64,000 bases of DNA from Nemertoderma westbladi (taxonomy: Eukaryota > Xenacoelomorpha > Nemertodermatida > Nemertodermatidae), in NCBI GenBank assembly GCA_032718475.1, contig JAUCBJ010003662.1, positions 1-64,000 of the forward strand, in the 5' to 3' direction. How positions within the stretch are numbered: the stretch's first letter is position 1; the number at the start of each line of letters is the position of its first letter. Below are positions 11,884-21,675 of the stretch, piece after piece. A program made the translations under genes and the position numbers. The notes under the pieces were generated by a model. The model had not been told where the DNA came from and searched no databases. It saw only the letters and a list, made by a program, of their open reading frames with translations.

Positions 11884-12690
11884 TCACCCCCTACTGGAGA
11901 GAGAGCAGCCAACAATTCTTTGAGTCCCTTTCCTGATGACCTTTCTGGCCCAAACCCTGGGTCACCAGGAAGGCCAGATTGTGATGGGGAGAGGGATTCT
12001 GGAGTTGGAGGCTACTCTCATGTTCCACCCCGACCAACAAAGCCATTGGTGAATCTGAGGCAAGTCACAAGACTAGCCTCAGTAAACACCCTAACACTCG
12101 GGTCCACAATGCGACAAGGTGAGCTGACTGCCTTGGCAGATAAGCTTTCTCTTAGCGCAGTGGGTGTTCAAGAGCACCGAATGCAGACTGGACAGACTGA
12201 TGAGGTTCTGATTAAGGACAGGGGGGGCGGTTGGCGACTCGCCCTCGCGTCAGCAGATGATAGTGACAATGGTGGAATGGTCTATTGATGAATCCAACTG
12301 CACATGCAGCATTGGACAAAATAGACCAAATCTCTAACCGCATCATCCGTTGCCACTTCTCATGTTCTGGAAGACTGGCTAAGAAGTTTCCTAAGGTGGT
12401 TCTGATTGTGTGCTACTCTCCAACTAGTGTTGCCCCTGTAGAGGAGGTGGAAAATTTCTACCACAATCTACAAGCAGCTACTGATGGAGTGGATCAGCAT
12501 GCATTCTTAACATTCCTGGGAGACTTTAATGCAAGTCTGCATCAATCACCTACATCGCCCTGGGTCTATAGCAATAGTGTTAACCGAAATTCTGTCCATC
12601 TTCAGGATTTTATCTCTGGAAATGGATTGTTTTCGGCTGGAACCCAGTTCAAGAAGCGAACTGGAAAGCTATGGACTCATATGGGTATGA
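11884..12690 (+). pseudogene. Non-LTR retrotransposon APE-type endonuclease, N-terminal part of ORF2, frameshifted and truncated
   Basis: A proline/glycine-rich leader (about 11890-12055) is followed by the endonuclease start: LASVNTLTL (the Asn strand), then GVQEHRM (the metal-binding Glu) near 12165-12185. The frame stops at 12286 after GGMVY, and the protein resumes one frame over at about 12285. That part contains CYSPTSV, with the catalytic Tyr, and FLGDFNASL, with the Asp and Asn pair, then FKKRTGKLWT near 12650-12675. Homology ends abruptly at about 12690, before the conserved SDH end of the domain, where an unrelated tandem repeat begins. The intact enzyme nicks target DNA to prime reverse transcription. 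The copy has the same strand as the reverse-transcriptase relic upstream but lies downstream of it, so the two are pieces of different insertions or a rearranged one. Which clade it belongs to is uncertain. Confidence 0.85.
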
Positions 12691-12702
12691 AATTTTTACT
12701 GA

Positions 12703-13262
12703 TTCCATTGAATTCAGAACCCTCACAAACCCGTATAACGCAAAAAACAAGGTGACACAATCAATTGATATATTTGATTGTTTTCAAAATTTGGTGCTAG
12801 CACCACATTTTGCACCCACTTCCAAAAAATACAAGTTTGATATGTCTAGTTCGATAATTGTATATTCCATTGAATTCAGAACAGCCATAAACCTCCAAAA
12901 CGCTAGAAATAAATTGTCACAAGCAATTTTATCTATTGAATGGATTTTTCAAAATTTCGTGATATAGCACCAAAATTTACACCCAGCACCGAAAAATACA
13001 AGTTTGATACGCTTGGTGCAACTCGTATATATTCCATAGAAACCAGAACCATAAAAAACCCCAATTGCGTAAAATACAAGTTTCAAATAATCAATTGACG
13101 AAATTGGCATATTTCAAAATTTGGTGCTGGCACCAAAATTTGGCACTCGTCGAAAAAAACAAGTTTGAAATTTCTAAATTAATTTATATGAATTCCATCC
13201 AATTGCTAACACCAAAAAACCGGTATAAATCAAAAATAGAGATGTTACAAAACATATTTAAT
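12703..13262. repeat. Diverged ~162-bp tandem repeat, about 3.4 copies
   Basis: Copies begin at TTCCAT words at 12703, 12865, 13032 and 13193, giving spacings of 162, 167 and 161 bp. Shared blocks are the start (TTCCATTGAATTCAGAAC), a TTCAAAATTT block, a GCACCAAAATTT block and an ACAAGTTTGA block about 20-30 bp before each next start. Copy one contains the perfect palindrome TGGTGCTAGCACCA (about 12793) and copy three the inverted pair TTTGGTGC / GCACCAAA around 13123. Copies are strongly diverged, so the array is old. It starts where the endonuclease relic breaks off and may belong to a separate inserted element. Confidence 0.8.
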
Positions 13263-13458
13263 GAAATGTAAATTTAAAAAAACGTCTCAAAAAAAGTGCC
13301 AAAAGTAGGGTTAAAAAATGGAACTATAACTCGAAAACTACCCAATATTTTTGAAAACAGTTTTCACTACTAGGAAGACAATAGATTTTTAGGAAAAGTT
13401 ATAAAATTTCAGATTCCCAACTGCGTTTGTTTCAGAATTATAACACAAAAACCAAGGC
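13263..13458. other. A-rich noncoding sequence, no gene seen
   Basis: A-rich sequence with words such as AGTAGGGTTAAAAAATGG, CTCGAAAACT and AAACCAAGGC leading into the G-run. No coding signal, RNA gene or clear element end. Confidence 0.5.
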
Positions 13459-13502
13459 GGGGGGGGTCATATTGACCCCCCCCCCCCCCCCCCCCCCCCC
13501 CC
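13459..13502. repeat. G8 / C27 hairpin with TCA-TAT-TGA core
   Basis: Eight G (13459-13466), then TCA TAT TGA, then 27 C (13476-13502). The arms GGGGGGGGTCA and TGACCCCCCCC pair perfectly around a 3-base loop. The C count may be inexact because homopolymers this long are poorly read. Confidence 0.9.
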
Positions 13503-13547
13503 GGGTTTAATAGGGTTAATAGGGTTAAGTGTTGGTATGCAAAGGGT
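13503..13547 (-). mobile_element. Possible end of a piggyBac-type (TTAA-site) element or MITE
   Basis: After the C-run the sequence repeats GGGTTTAATAGGGTTAATAGGGTTAA and ends GCAAAGGGTTAA at about 13547. Read on the minus strand this starts TTAACCCTTTGCATACC. PiggyBac-type elements insert at TTAA and begin with CCC(T/A), so the end fits. A hairpin of the G-run/TCA type just inside the end also occurs in such elements. No matching opposite terminus and no transposase were found in the window, so the call rests on one end only. Confidence 0.3.
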
Positions 13548-14464
13548 TAAAATTAATAATCATTTACGGTAATTCAAGTCAAATAATCTAGAATTGTATT
13601 TTACGTCCCCAAGAATGTTTCCAAGAATGAGACCGAAAATAGATCGAGATATATTTACAACTGTTTCAAACATGTTTTTTTACGATTTGTGAGTGATTTT
13701 GTAGCTCTACGCAAAATGTTAGTCAATGTTGAATGTGGCACTCGTAATATAATAACGTAATAATAATATAATATAACGCAAACGTAATATCCAAAATATA
13801 TTCTGGGATTGTGGGGGGGGGGGGGGGGGGGTGGGTATCAGAGAGTATAAATTAATCCTTATGAATTATTATGGGGTTAGGAATGTGGCCTGTGTGCCCT
13901 TTGTTGGGGATTTTTATGGATTATGTGAGCAGGGAAATTACAGCCAGTAATTCGCATCCTTTAATTGTTTAATATAATATTAATTTTAACTTCAATTGGA
14001 ATGAAACTGTATTAACGGCATGCCATATTGTTTAACTGTGCGATTTGGAGCCAAAAGAGAAATAAATACCCGCCTGTACTGTTGTACAGGTAATACACAT
14101 TCATTACTACAATACAGTAGTATATTTTGGCATAAATATATAACAGGAGAAAGAAACATTCTGGCAGTTAATCCTCCTAATGGGTTTATTTATTGATAAA
14201 AAGTTTATCTGATTAACTTACGACACATTGAATAAAATAAACTTACCGATATCTCAAAAATTCATAAATTTTAATTCTGTAATCCCATCCATACATAACT
14301 GAACACGTTCGTGGGGCCTTCGCGTAGGACGAGGCCCAGTTATGAGATACAAATTAAAATTGAGCGACTGTATCACAAAATCAGTATTTGAGAAATTTAA
14401 CCATACCAACAATCAATCAAAGAAAGGGGGACAGTACGTGTTCGTTCAGCCCTTTTAATCTGCA
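13548..14464. other. AT-rich noncoding region with a G19 run, no gene seen
   Basis: Contains an AT-rich low-complexity patch (about 13745-13800, AATAAT/ATAATA words), a run of 19 G (13813-13831), and a possible stem between ATAACTG (about 14294) and CAGTTAT (about 14337) enclosing GGCCT and AGGCC arms. No frame of convincing length or composition and no tRNA-like fold were found. Confidence 0.6.
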
Positions 14465-14487
14465 CCCCCCCCCCCCCCCCCCCCCCC
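14465..14487. repeat. C23 homopolymer
   Basis: A run of 23 C followed by TTACTACC. It is one of four G or C homopolymers of 13 bases or more between the two satellites. The exact length is unreliable. Confidence 0.85.
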
Positions 14488-15389
14488 TTACTACCAACCA
14501 ATACATAACCGCGACATCTACCACCCAAGGGGAGGAAGGGTAGCACAAACTTATTTCCAATCACACGTTCAATATGCGAAGCCATGTGGTTTATAGAAAT
14601 ATCGAGAATTCGAGAAAATCGAGAATACAAGAAACTCGATCGAAATACCTGCTCATCCCAGTATCCGTCCGTAGTCACCGGACAGCTGCGGTTTATTCCC
14701 GTAGAACAGTAGAATACCCGCAGCTTCCGACCCAATTCGACAACGAATTCGCCTCACACTTTCGCGTGGCAGAGAACGTAATCCAGTACGATACACATCT
14801 GCCCGACCTTCAACAATTTCCCCCAGGCGATCCCAGGATCCGGCTGTCCGGGCTGCCGCTAAACCCAAATCGCAATCCTCGTCGATTCGTCGTCCAGTCG
14901 TCGACGTAAGTCGGACTCTTCCCACCGCACTCCAAGGTGGGTGGCCTGAGTGAGGCATGAGGAACTTGACAGTGGCCCGCATTACGATCCGACCCACCGC
15001 CGTATTCCCAGTGTAGTAAATAGAATCTTACTGCTGTACTGACAAGCAAGCAATTCCGTTTATTCCTCAGTTAATCGCATCTTGATGCCACTCGGCTGCT
15101 CGGGTCCAGATACATCGGACTGTCGGAAGCTGTTTAGATGAAGAAGTTGTTTAGATGGCCTTGCCAACGACCAACGACCTAAAGAAGGTATCGGTAACTC
15201 TGTACCACTGTAACAGTGAACAGTACCGGTACCGTACTGTAATCCTGTAGTCTTTTTGGTGGTCGATTTGGTGGTAGATTGTGGAATTTCACATCTAGGG
15301 GCAGTCGCAAGCAATGCATATTGGTGGCAATTGGTAACAACAGAAGAAATAGCTGGATCAATATCAAGTGTATAGAATGATCTAGAAAA
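14488..15389. other. Unassigned region with short uninformative frames
   Basis: GC-richer than its neighbours around 14640-15020. Frames of 80-114 codons exist on both strands (for example plus 14574-14909 and minus 14653-14997), overlap each other, and show no family motif. A GAC/GTAAGT donor-like site occurs near 14906 on the plus strand but no flanking exon is evident. On the minus strand the 15060-15389 part follows the point where RNase H homology in the Gypsy relic ends, and may be host DNA or diverged element sequence. Confidence 0.45.
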
Positions 15390-15667
15390 AATTTATTACG
15401 ACGTATGAAAAGCTCTGTGCCTAATCCATCGATAGCAGAGGCAGCATCTGTGACAAGCCAAAGTTCATCTTCAGCACTTGGCAATGTAATGGATTTGCAA
15501 CTCTTTAATGCAGCTTGAGCTTTACAGAAGACAGCAATAGAATCCTCACACCAATTTACCTTATCTTTAGACAAATGTCCAGCAGCCAGTGAATCAAGTG
15601 GAGCAACCAAAGAAGCACAATGGGGAAGTACACATGACAAAACCTTATAAGCACCAATGAGGACCAT
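15390..15667 (-). pseudogene. Ty3/Gypsy-type RNase H, start of domain only
   Basis: Minus-strand protein with GAYKVLSCVLPHCASLVAPLD (the connection after the polymerase thumb), WCEDSIAVFCKAQAAL, and then LWLVTDAASAIDGLGTELF. The last part has the TDAS-like motif with the first catalytic Asp of retroelement RNase H. Homology stops after RRNKFF at about 15390, where other elements have the FFS..L segment and the remaining active-site acids. It lies one frame away from the reverse transcriptase upstream (frameshift at about 15660-15690), so the polyprotein is broken. No integrase or right-hand LTR follows. In a live element this domain removes the RNA strand of the cDNA hybrid. Confidence 0.75.
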
Positions 15668-15679
15668 ACACTAGTGACA

Positions 15680-16500
15680 GTTTCAGGCAAAGGGCAAGTG
15701 GCCAGGGCAGTAACAACATGTGGTGAAGCGGAGAGTGAACCAGCTGACCAGACCCATCCAAGAACACTGGTGGTCTTGGGGCAAATAACTGCTTTTGATG
15801 GTGAGAGTCTGAGGCCACATCGATGTAGAACATCTAAGACTGCAGACCAAGTGTTGAGAACATCTGAGATGGAATTCCCACCACAATAAAGGTCATTGGC
15901 AAGTTTCACCACATTTCCAGTAATCAGTAAATCTCTGAGGATGCGGCTTGTCAGCTCTTCAAGGGCAGTTTCAGAGCCTGGCATGCCCATAGCACATCAC
16001 CGATAAACACGAACACGCCGCTAAGGTGTTACAACACCACAGAATTTCATGGAGCTTTTGTTTAATGGAATCTGGAAAAAGGCACTTTATAAGTCTGTTT
16101 TATTAAGAATTCGAATCTTGAGAGCTAATAATGTGGAGTTCACATCAGGAAGTTTTGCAGGTTGGGGCTTACAATACCACCCAACATTGGCAAATGCTGT
16201 AACTAAGCAGAAGCCTCCTCGGGGCTTCTTGACTAAAAACGAGGGATTTAAATATTCAATACCTGCATCTTCTGGAGTTAAGAAAACACCTAGTTTCTCA
16301 TATCGATCAAACTCATCCTGGAGGGTTTGCAGATTTTCACGCCCATATAAAGGGAGCCGACCTTTACTTTGAGGAGGGGGCCAGCAGCACCATTATAACC
16401 AGGTAATGTCCCATCAAATACATCGACATAGCGGTAAAGAATGTCCTGAAATTTACTACAATCTGATGGAGATAGTAAGTTATCAGGGTCAAGATGTAGT
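15680..16500 (-). pseudogene. Ty3/Gypsy-type reverse transcriptase with stops, frameshifts and a damaged YXDD box
   Basis: Read 5' to 3' on the minus strand: FQDILYRYVDVFDGTLPGY (the N-terminal segment before the fingers), a frame change near 16330, then [29 protein letters not shown] and KLPDVNSTL. Motif A is KTDL, a stop codon, SAFFQIPL. CGVVTP is followed by another stop, then CAMGMPGSE. The catalytic box reads VKLANDLYCGG where this family has LADDLY, so one of the paired Asp residues is Asn. After it come CGLRLSPSK and VLGWVWSAG. The intact enzyme copies element RNA in virus-like particles. With at least two stops, two frameshifts and a catalytic substitution this copy is inactive. It lies downstream of a protease relic and upstream of RNase H in the normal pol order. 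Confidence 0.85.
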
Positions 16501-16790
16501 GGGCTGAGTATATTTTGAGTGGTGACACTGTGGTTGTCAGATAGGGAATGTGGTACCTGAGTTGGACGCAACTGACTCTCGGGAATATCTGGCCATATTG
16601 AATATGGCTGTTAGACACGGATTGGGTAGTTTGTTTATGAATCACATTTGAAGTGCTGGATAAACACATGGTTCGTTATTACCACTATTGGGATCAATAC
16701 GGGGAGAAATATATATGTTGGAAGTATCACGTGAAGAATCGGGGACTTCTAACTGAGGGAGCTCTGGGGCCCTACAATTGATAAATAAGA
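16501..16790 (-). other. Protease-to-reverse-transcriptase linker of the Gypsy relic
   Basis: Low-complexity, Ser/Pro/Asn-rich minus-strand frames join the protease to the reverse transcriptase. No conserved motif is visible; in related elements this spacer is also poorly conserved. It contains stops in all frames. Confidence 0.45.
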
Positions 16791-17270
16791 TGGAGCCCTT
16801 AGCAGCGGTGAAGAAATTGATGTTTGACGAACATATGTTCTATGGTGGGATCTAGGCAGGTCAGCGGAATACTTAAACTGTCTACCATCTTGAAAAGTGA
16901 TGAGTTGGAGTGAAGTGCGTAAGCTTATATCGTTTCGGCAAAGAAATGGTGCCCCACCAAGCACATCACACCCTAAGATACTAACTACAAGGGCATCAAA
17001 GGAAAAGGATAAGTTATCACGAGTAAACGTGGTGAAAATCTCTCCGACAACTCCGAGCCTGGATACACCATCAGCTTGACGAGGGATCTGTTGAGAGTTC
17101 GGATATATGAGTATGTCCAATTCTTTAGATAGGTGGAGTTAATTAGGTTAGATTCTCCATCAGAATCAAGTAAAATGAGTAGTGGTGTAGACTGAAAGTG
17201 TAAGTCAACATAAGGGGATCTGACAACACTGACACAGGATATGGCTGGGGGCTCATCCACTGTACATTCA
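16791..17270 (-). pseudogene. Ty3/Gypsy-type aspartic protease (retropepsin), frameshifted, active site altered
   Basis: On the minus strand the first part reads ISCVSVVRSPYVDLHF then LLILLDSDGESNLINSTYLK. This matches the retropepsin active-site loop (hydrophobic-hydrophobic-Asp-Ser-Gly-Ala-Glu-Ser), but the Gly after Asp-Ser is replaced, giving DSDGES. After a frameshift near 17070-17110 the C-terminal part reads ADGVSRLGVVGEIFTTF, FDALVV, LGCDVLGGAPFLCRNDI and FQDGRQFKY. That is the flap to C-terminal strand region, with the conserved G-x-PF-x-x-x-NDI block. The live enzyme would cut the Gag-Pol polyprotein. No gag or nucleocapsid zinc knuckle is visible upstream (plus coordinates above 17270), so the element is truncated at both ends. 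Confidence 0.75.
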
Positions 17271-17643
17271 TACATATGATTTTTATCGTTGTAAATGTAA
17301 ATATTTGTGTAAATTTTGATATTTGTGTAAATTTTATTAATTGCCACTTCATATGTACTCCAAATCTATATTATTGGGGTGAATATTATGTACGGTAGGT
17401 TATCTTAAGTGCATTTATTATTGTCTGACAAATTCTTCCGTTATAACAAATTTAATATTTTACTATGTTGAATTTAGATAATGAAAAAATAAATAAACTC
17501 ACAGACGTACAGGTAAGATAAAGACAAAACCACAAGGCCAGATAAGGCCATGCTAAAACTATCCTACATGTAGTAATACATAAACAAACATGAGGCCAAA
17601 GGCCCATGGCGTATTGTAAATTCTCTGAGACTAGAGGCCTAAT

Positions 17644-17813
17644 TAATTCGCCGAGGTGGGATTTGCGTACATATTTTTATTATATTTATATTCTATTGTG
17701 TTTAGTTTAATGTTTTGGTTAAAATAACGTGCCACTGTAACCTGTTCCTTTCCCTAAATTGAGAAATAAACATTGAGGCGGGATATTAATTCGCCAAGAT
17801 GGGATTTGCGTCC
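17644..17813 (+). repeat. Direct repeat of ~27 bp, offset 143 bp
   Basis: TAATTCGCCGAGGTGGGATT at 17644 recurs as TAATTCGCCAAGATGGGATT at 17787. Each copy continues TTGCGT and then A-C or C-C-A. Two substitutions separate the compared words. It could be remnants of a repeat-bearing element end; nothing else identifies it. Confidence 0.7.
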
Positions 17814-17949
17814 AGTCCCCCCCCCCCCCGTCTCACATCGGCATTAGTTAAGTTATAGTATTTCTTACAAATTGGGTCGCCTCCACGCTTAAAATGTATT
17901 ACTTTTGTCACATTATGTCAACTTATCTGTGTTCTGATAAATTACTTGT

Positions 17950-17978
17950 AACGCTGCAAGGTACCACTTTGCAGCGTT
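17950..17978. repeat. Perfect 10-bp inverted repeat with 9-bp spacer
   Basis: AACGCTGCAA (17950-17959) pairs with TTGCAGCGTT (17969-17978) around GGTACCACT. A third related arm, AACGCTACAAAGTAAT (17994-18009), is near-complementary to the 5' part of the left arm region (ATTACTTGTA). The cluster lies about 230 bp from the first array B unit. Confidence 0.75.
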
Positions 17979-19214
17979 GCGGCCTATAGGACAGAACGCT
18001 ACAAAGTAATCAATAACATGGAAACAACTTCAATTACCGTATTCCAGAATGTAATATTTCCATTTATTTTGACTATTATTTATTTTTTATTTATTTATCA
18101 TTTATTTATTAACTATTTTGACTTTAACTTATATTTGTTTTTATTATCACGTGTCTCTTGCTGTTTGTCGTTACCCTCAAAACTTGAAATTGGGTTGACA
18201 TTTTCCACATGTAGACAATGTAGTTTAACAATATATCTGTTTGCTCACCTGTTCAGTTTTATTACGTGGTTCTGTTGTTTGTTTGCTCACCTGTTCAGTT
18301 GTATTACGTGGTTCTGTTGTTTGTTTGCTCACCGGTTCAGTTGTATTACGTGGTTCTGTTGTTTGTTTGCTCACCTGTTCAGTTGTATTACGTGGTTCTG
18401 TTGTTTGTTTGCTCACCTGTTCAGTTGTATTACGTGGTTCTGTTGTTTGTTTGCTCACCTGTTCAGTTTTATTACGTGGTTCTGTTGTTTGTTTGCTCAC
18501 CTGTTCAGTTGTATTACGTGGTTCTGTTGTTTGTTTGCTCACCTGTTCAGTTTTATTACGTGGTTCTGTTGTTTGTTTGCTCACCTGTTCAGTTGTATTA
18601 CGTGGTTCTGTTGTTTGTTTGCTCACCTGTTCAGTTATATTACGTGGTTCTGTTGTTTGTTTGCTCATCTGTTCAGTTTTATTACGTGGTTCTGTTGTTT
18701 GTTTGCTCACCTGTTTAGTTTTTGTTTGCTCACCTGTTCAGTTGTATTACGTGGTTCTGTTGTTTGTTTGCTCACCTGTTTAGTTTTTGTTTGCTCACCT
18801 GTTCAGTTGTATTACGTGGTTCTGTTGTTTGTTTGCTCACCTGTTCAGTTGTATTACGTGGTTCTGTTGTTTGTTTGCTCACCTGTTCAGTTGTATTACG
18901 TGGTTCTGTTGTTTGTTTGCTCACCTGTTCAGTTTTATTACGTGGTTCTGTTGTTTGTTTGCTCACCTGTTCAGTTGTATTACGTGGTTCTGTTGTTTGT
19001 TTGCTCACCTGTTCAGTTGTATTACGTGGTTCTGTTGTTTGTTTGCTCACCTGTTCAGTTATATTACGTGGTTCTGTTGTTTGTTTGCTCACCTGTTCAG
19101 TTGTATTACGTGGTTCTGTTGTTTGTTTGCTCACCTGTTCAGTTTTATTACGTGGTTCTGTTGTTTGTTTTCTCACCTGTTCAGTTTTATTACGTGGTTC
19201 TGTTGTTTGTTTAC

Positions 19215-21675
19215 TCACCTGTTTAGTTTTTGTTTGCTCACCTGTTCAGTTGTATTACGTGGTTCTGTTGTTTGTTTGCTCACCTGTTCAGTTTTATTAC
19301 GTGGTTCTGTTGTTTGTTTACTCACCTGTTCAGTTGTATTACGTGGTTCTGTTGTTTGTTTTCTCACCTGTTCAGTTTTATTACGTGGTTCTGTTGTTTG
19401 TTTGCTCACCTGTTTAGTTTTTGTTTGCTCACCTGTTCAGTTTTATTACGTGGTTCTGTTGTTTGTTTGCTCACCTGTTCAGTTTTATTACGTGGTTCTG
19501 TTGTTTGTTTGCTCACCTGTTCAGTTTTATTACGTGGTTCTGTTGTTTGTTTGCTCACCTGTTCAGTTGTATTACGTGGTTCTGTTGTTTGTTTGCTCAC
19601 CTGTTCAGTTTTATTACGTGGTTCTGTTGTTTGTTTGCTCACCTGTTCAGTTGTATTACGTGGTTCTGTTGTTTGTTTGCTCACCTGTTCAGTTTTATTA
19701 CGTGGTTCTGTTGTTTGTTTGCTCACCTGTTCAGTTGTATTACGTGGTTCTGTTGTTTGTTTGCTCACCTGTTCAGTTTTATTACGTGGTTCTGTTGTTT
19801 GTTTGCTCACCTGTTTAGTTTTTGTTTGCTCACCTGTTCAGTTTTATTACGTGGTTCTATTGTTTGTTTGCTCACCTGTTCAGTTTTATTACGTGGTTCT
19901 GTTGTTTGTTTGCTCACCTGTTCAGTTTTATTACGTGGTTCTGTTGTTTGTTTGCTCACCTGTTCAGTTGTATTAAGTGGTTCTGTTGTTTGTTTACTCA
20001 CCTGTTTAGTTTTTGTTTGCTCACCTGTTCAGTTTTATTACGTGGTTCTGTTGTTTGTTTGCTCACCTGTTCAGTTGTATTACGTGGTTCTGTTGTTTGT
20101 TTGCTCACCTGTTCAGTTTTATTACGTGGTTCTGTTGTTTGTTTGCTCACATGTTCAGTTGTATTACGTGGTTCTGTTGGTTCAGTTTTATTACGTGGTT
20201 CTGTTGTTTGTTTACTCACCTGTTTAGTTTTTGTTTGCTCACCTGTTCAGTTGTATTACGTGGTTCTGTTGTTTGTTTGCTCACCTGTTCAGTTTTATTA
20301 CGTGGTTCTGTTGTTTGTTTGCTCACCTGTTTAGTTTTTGTTTGCTCACCTGTTGAGTTTTATTACGTGGTTCTGTTGTTTGTTTGCTCACCTGTTTAGT
20401 TTTATTACGTGGTTCTGTTGTTTGTTTGCTCACCTGTTCAGTTGTATTACGTGGTTCTGTTGTTTGTTTGCTCACCTGTTCAGTTGTATTACGTGGTTCT
20501 GTTGTTTGTTTGCTCACCTGTTCAGTTTTATTACGTGGTTCTGTTGTTTGTTTACTCACCTGTTTAGTTTTTGTTTGCTCACCTGTTCAGTTGTATTACG
20601 TGGTTCTGTTGTTTGTTTGCTCACCTGTTCAGTTTTATTACGTGGTTCTGTTGTTTGTTTACTCACCTGTTCAGTTGTATTACGTGGTTCTGTTGTTTGT
20701 TTTCTCACCTGTTCAGTTTTATTACGTGGTTCTGTTGTTTGTTTGCTCACCTGTTTAGTTTTTGTTTGCTCACCTGTTCAGTTTTATTACGTGGTTCTGT
20801 TGTTTGTTTGCTCACCTGTTCAGTTTTATTACGTGGTTCTGTTGTTTGTTTGCTCACCTGTTCAGTTTTATTACGTGGTTCTGTTGTTTGTTTGCTCACC
20901 TGTTCAGTTGTATTACGTGGTTCTGTTGTTTGTTTGCTCACCTGTTCAGTTTTATTACGTGGTTCTGTTGTATGTTTGCTCACCTGTTCAGTTGTATTAC
21001 GTGGTTCTGTTGTTTGTTTGCTCACCTGTTCAGTTTTATTACGTGGTTCTGTTGTTTGTTTGCTCACCTGTTCAGTTGTATTACGTGGTTCTGTTGTTTG
21101 TTTGCTCACCTGTTCAGTTTTATTACGTGGTTCTGTTGTTTGTTTGCTCACCTGTTTAGTTTTTGTTTGCTCACCTGTTCAGTTTTATTACGTGGTTCTC
21201 TTGTTTGTTTGCTCACCTGTTCAGTTTTATTACGTGGTTCTGTTGTTTGTTTGCTCACCTGTTCAGTTTTATTACGTGGTTCTGTTGTTTGTTTGCTCAC
21301 CTGTTCAGTTGTATTACGTGGTTCTGTTGTTTGTTTACTCACCTGTTTAGTTTTTGTTTGCTCACCTGTTCAGTTTTATTACGTGGTTCTGTTGTTTGTT
21401 TGCTCACCTGTTCAGTTGTATTACGTGGTTCTGTTGTTTGTTTGCTCACCTGTTCAGTTTTATTACGTGGTTCTGTTGTTTGTTTGCTCACCTGTTCAGT
21501 TGTATTACGTGGTTCTGTTGGTTCAGTTTTATTACGTGGTTCTGTTGTTTGTTTACTCACCTGTTTAGTTTTTGTTTGCTCACCTGTTCAGTTGTATTAC
21601 GTGGTTCTGTTGTTTGTTTGCTCACCTGTTCAGTTTTATTACGTGGTTCTGTTGTTTGTTTGCTCACCTGTTTAG
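19215..21675. repeat. Higher-order tandem duplication of 1341 bp in array B
   Basis: The order of full and 23-bp units and of G/T variants from 19215-20335 recurs at 20556-21675 with a constant 1341-bp shift. Examples are the 27-bp truncated unit near 20178 and again near 21519, and truncated-unit junctions at 19410/20751 and 19811/21152. The copies differ by single bases (for instance TCTATTG near 19858 versus TCTCTTG near 21199). Confidence 0.8.

Larger units (their letters stand above)
17271..18237. other. AT-rich flank of array B with small repeats, no gene seen
   Basis: Contains an 18-bp tandem duplication of ATATTTGTGTAAATTTT (about 17300-17334), a ~27-bp direct repeat (listed separately), a C13 run (17817-17829), an inverted repeat (listed separately) and a T/A-rich tract of TTTA words (about 18058-18130). 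No LTR pair, gene or RNA feature was recognised. Confidence 0.6.

Noticed and set aside
12671-13271. Plus-strand frames of 68-98 codons through the 162-bp repeat
   Set aside because: They read diverged tandem repeat DNA, rich in Asn, Lys, Ile and Phe from AT-rich composition, with no motif.
14574-15049. Overlapping frames of 79-114 codons on both strands as genes
   Set aside because: They overlap each other on opposite strands, have no family motif, and are of a length expected by chance in this GC-richer patch.
16049-16372. A 107-codon plus-strand frame
   Set aside because: It is the complement of the Gypsy reverse-transcriptase fingers and palm region, which gives a clear homologous reading on the minus strand.
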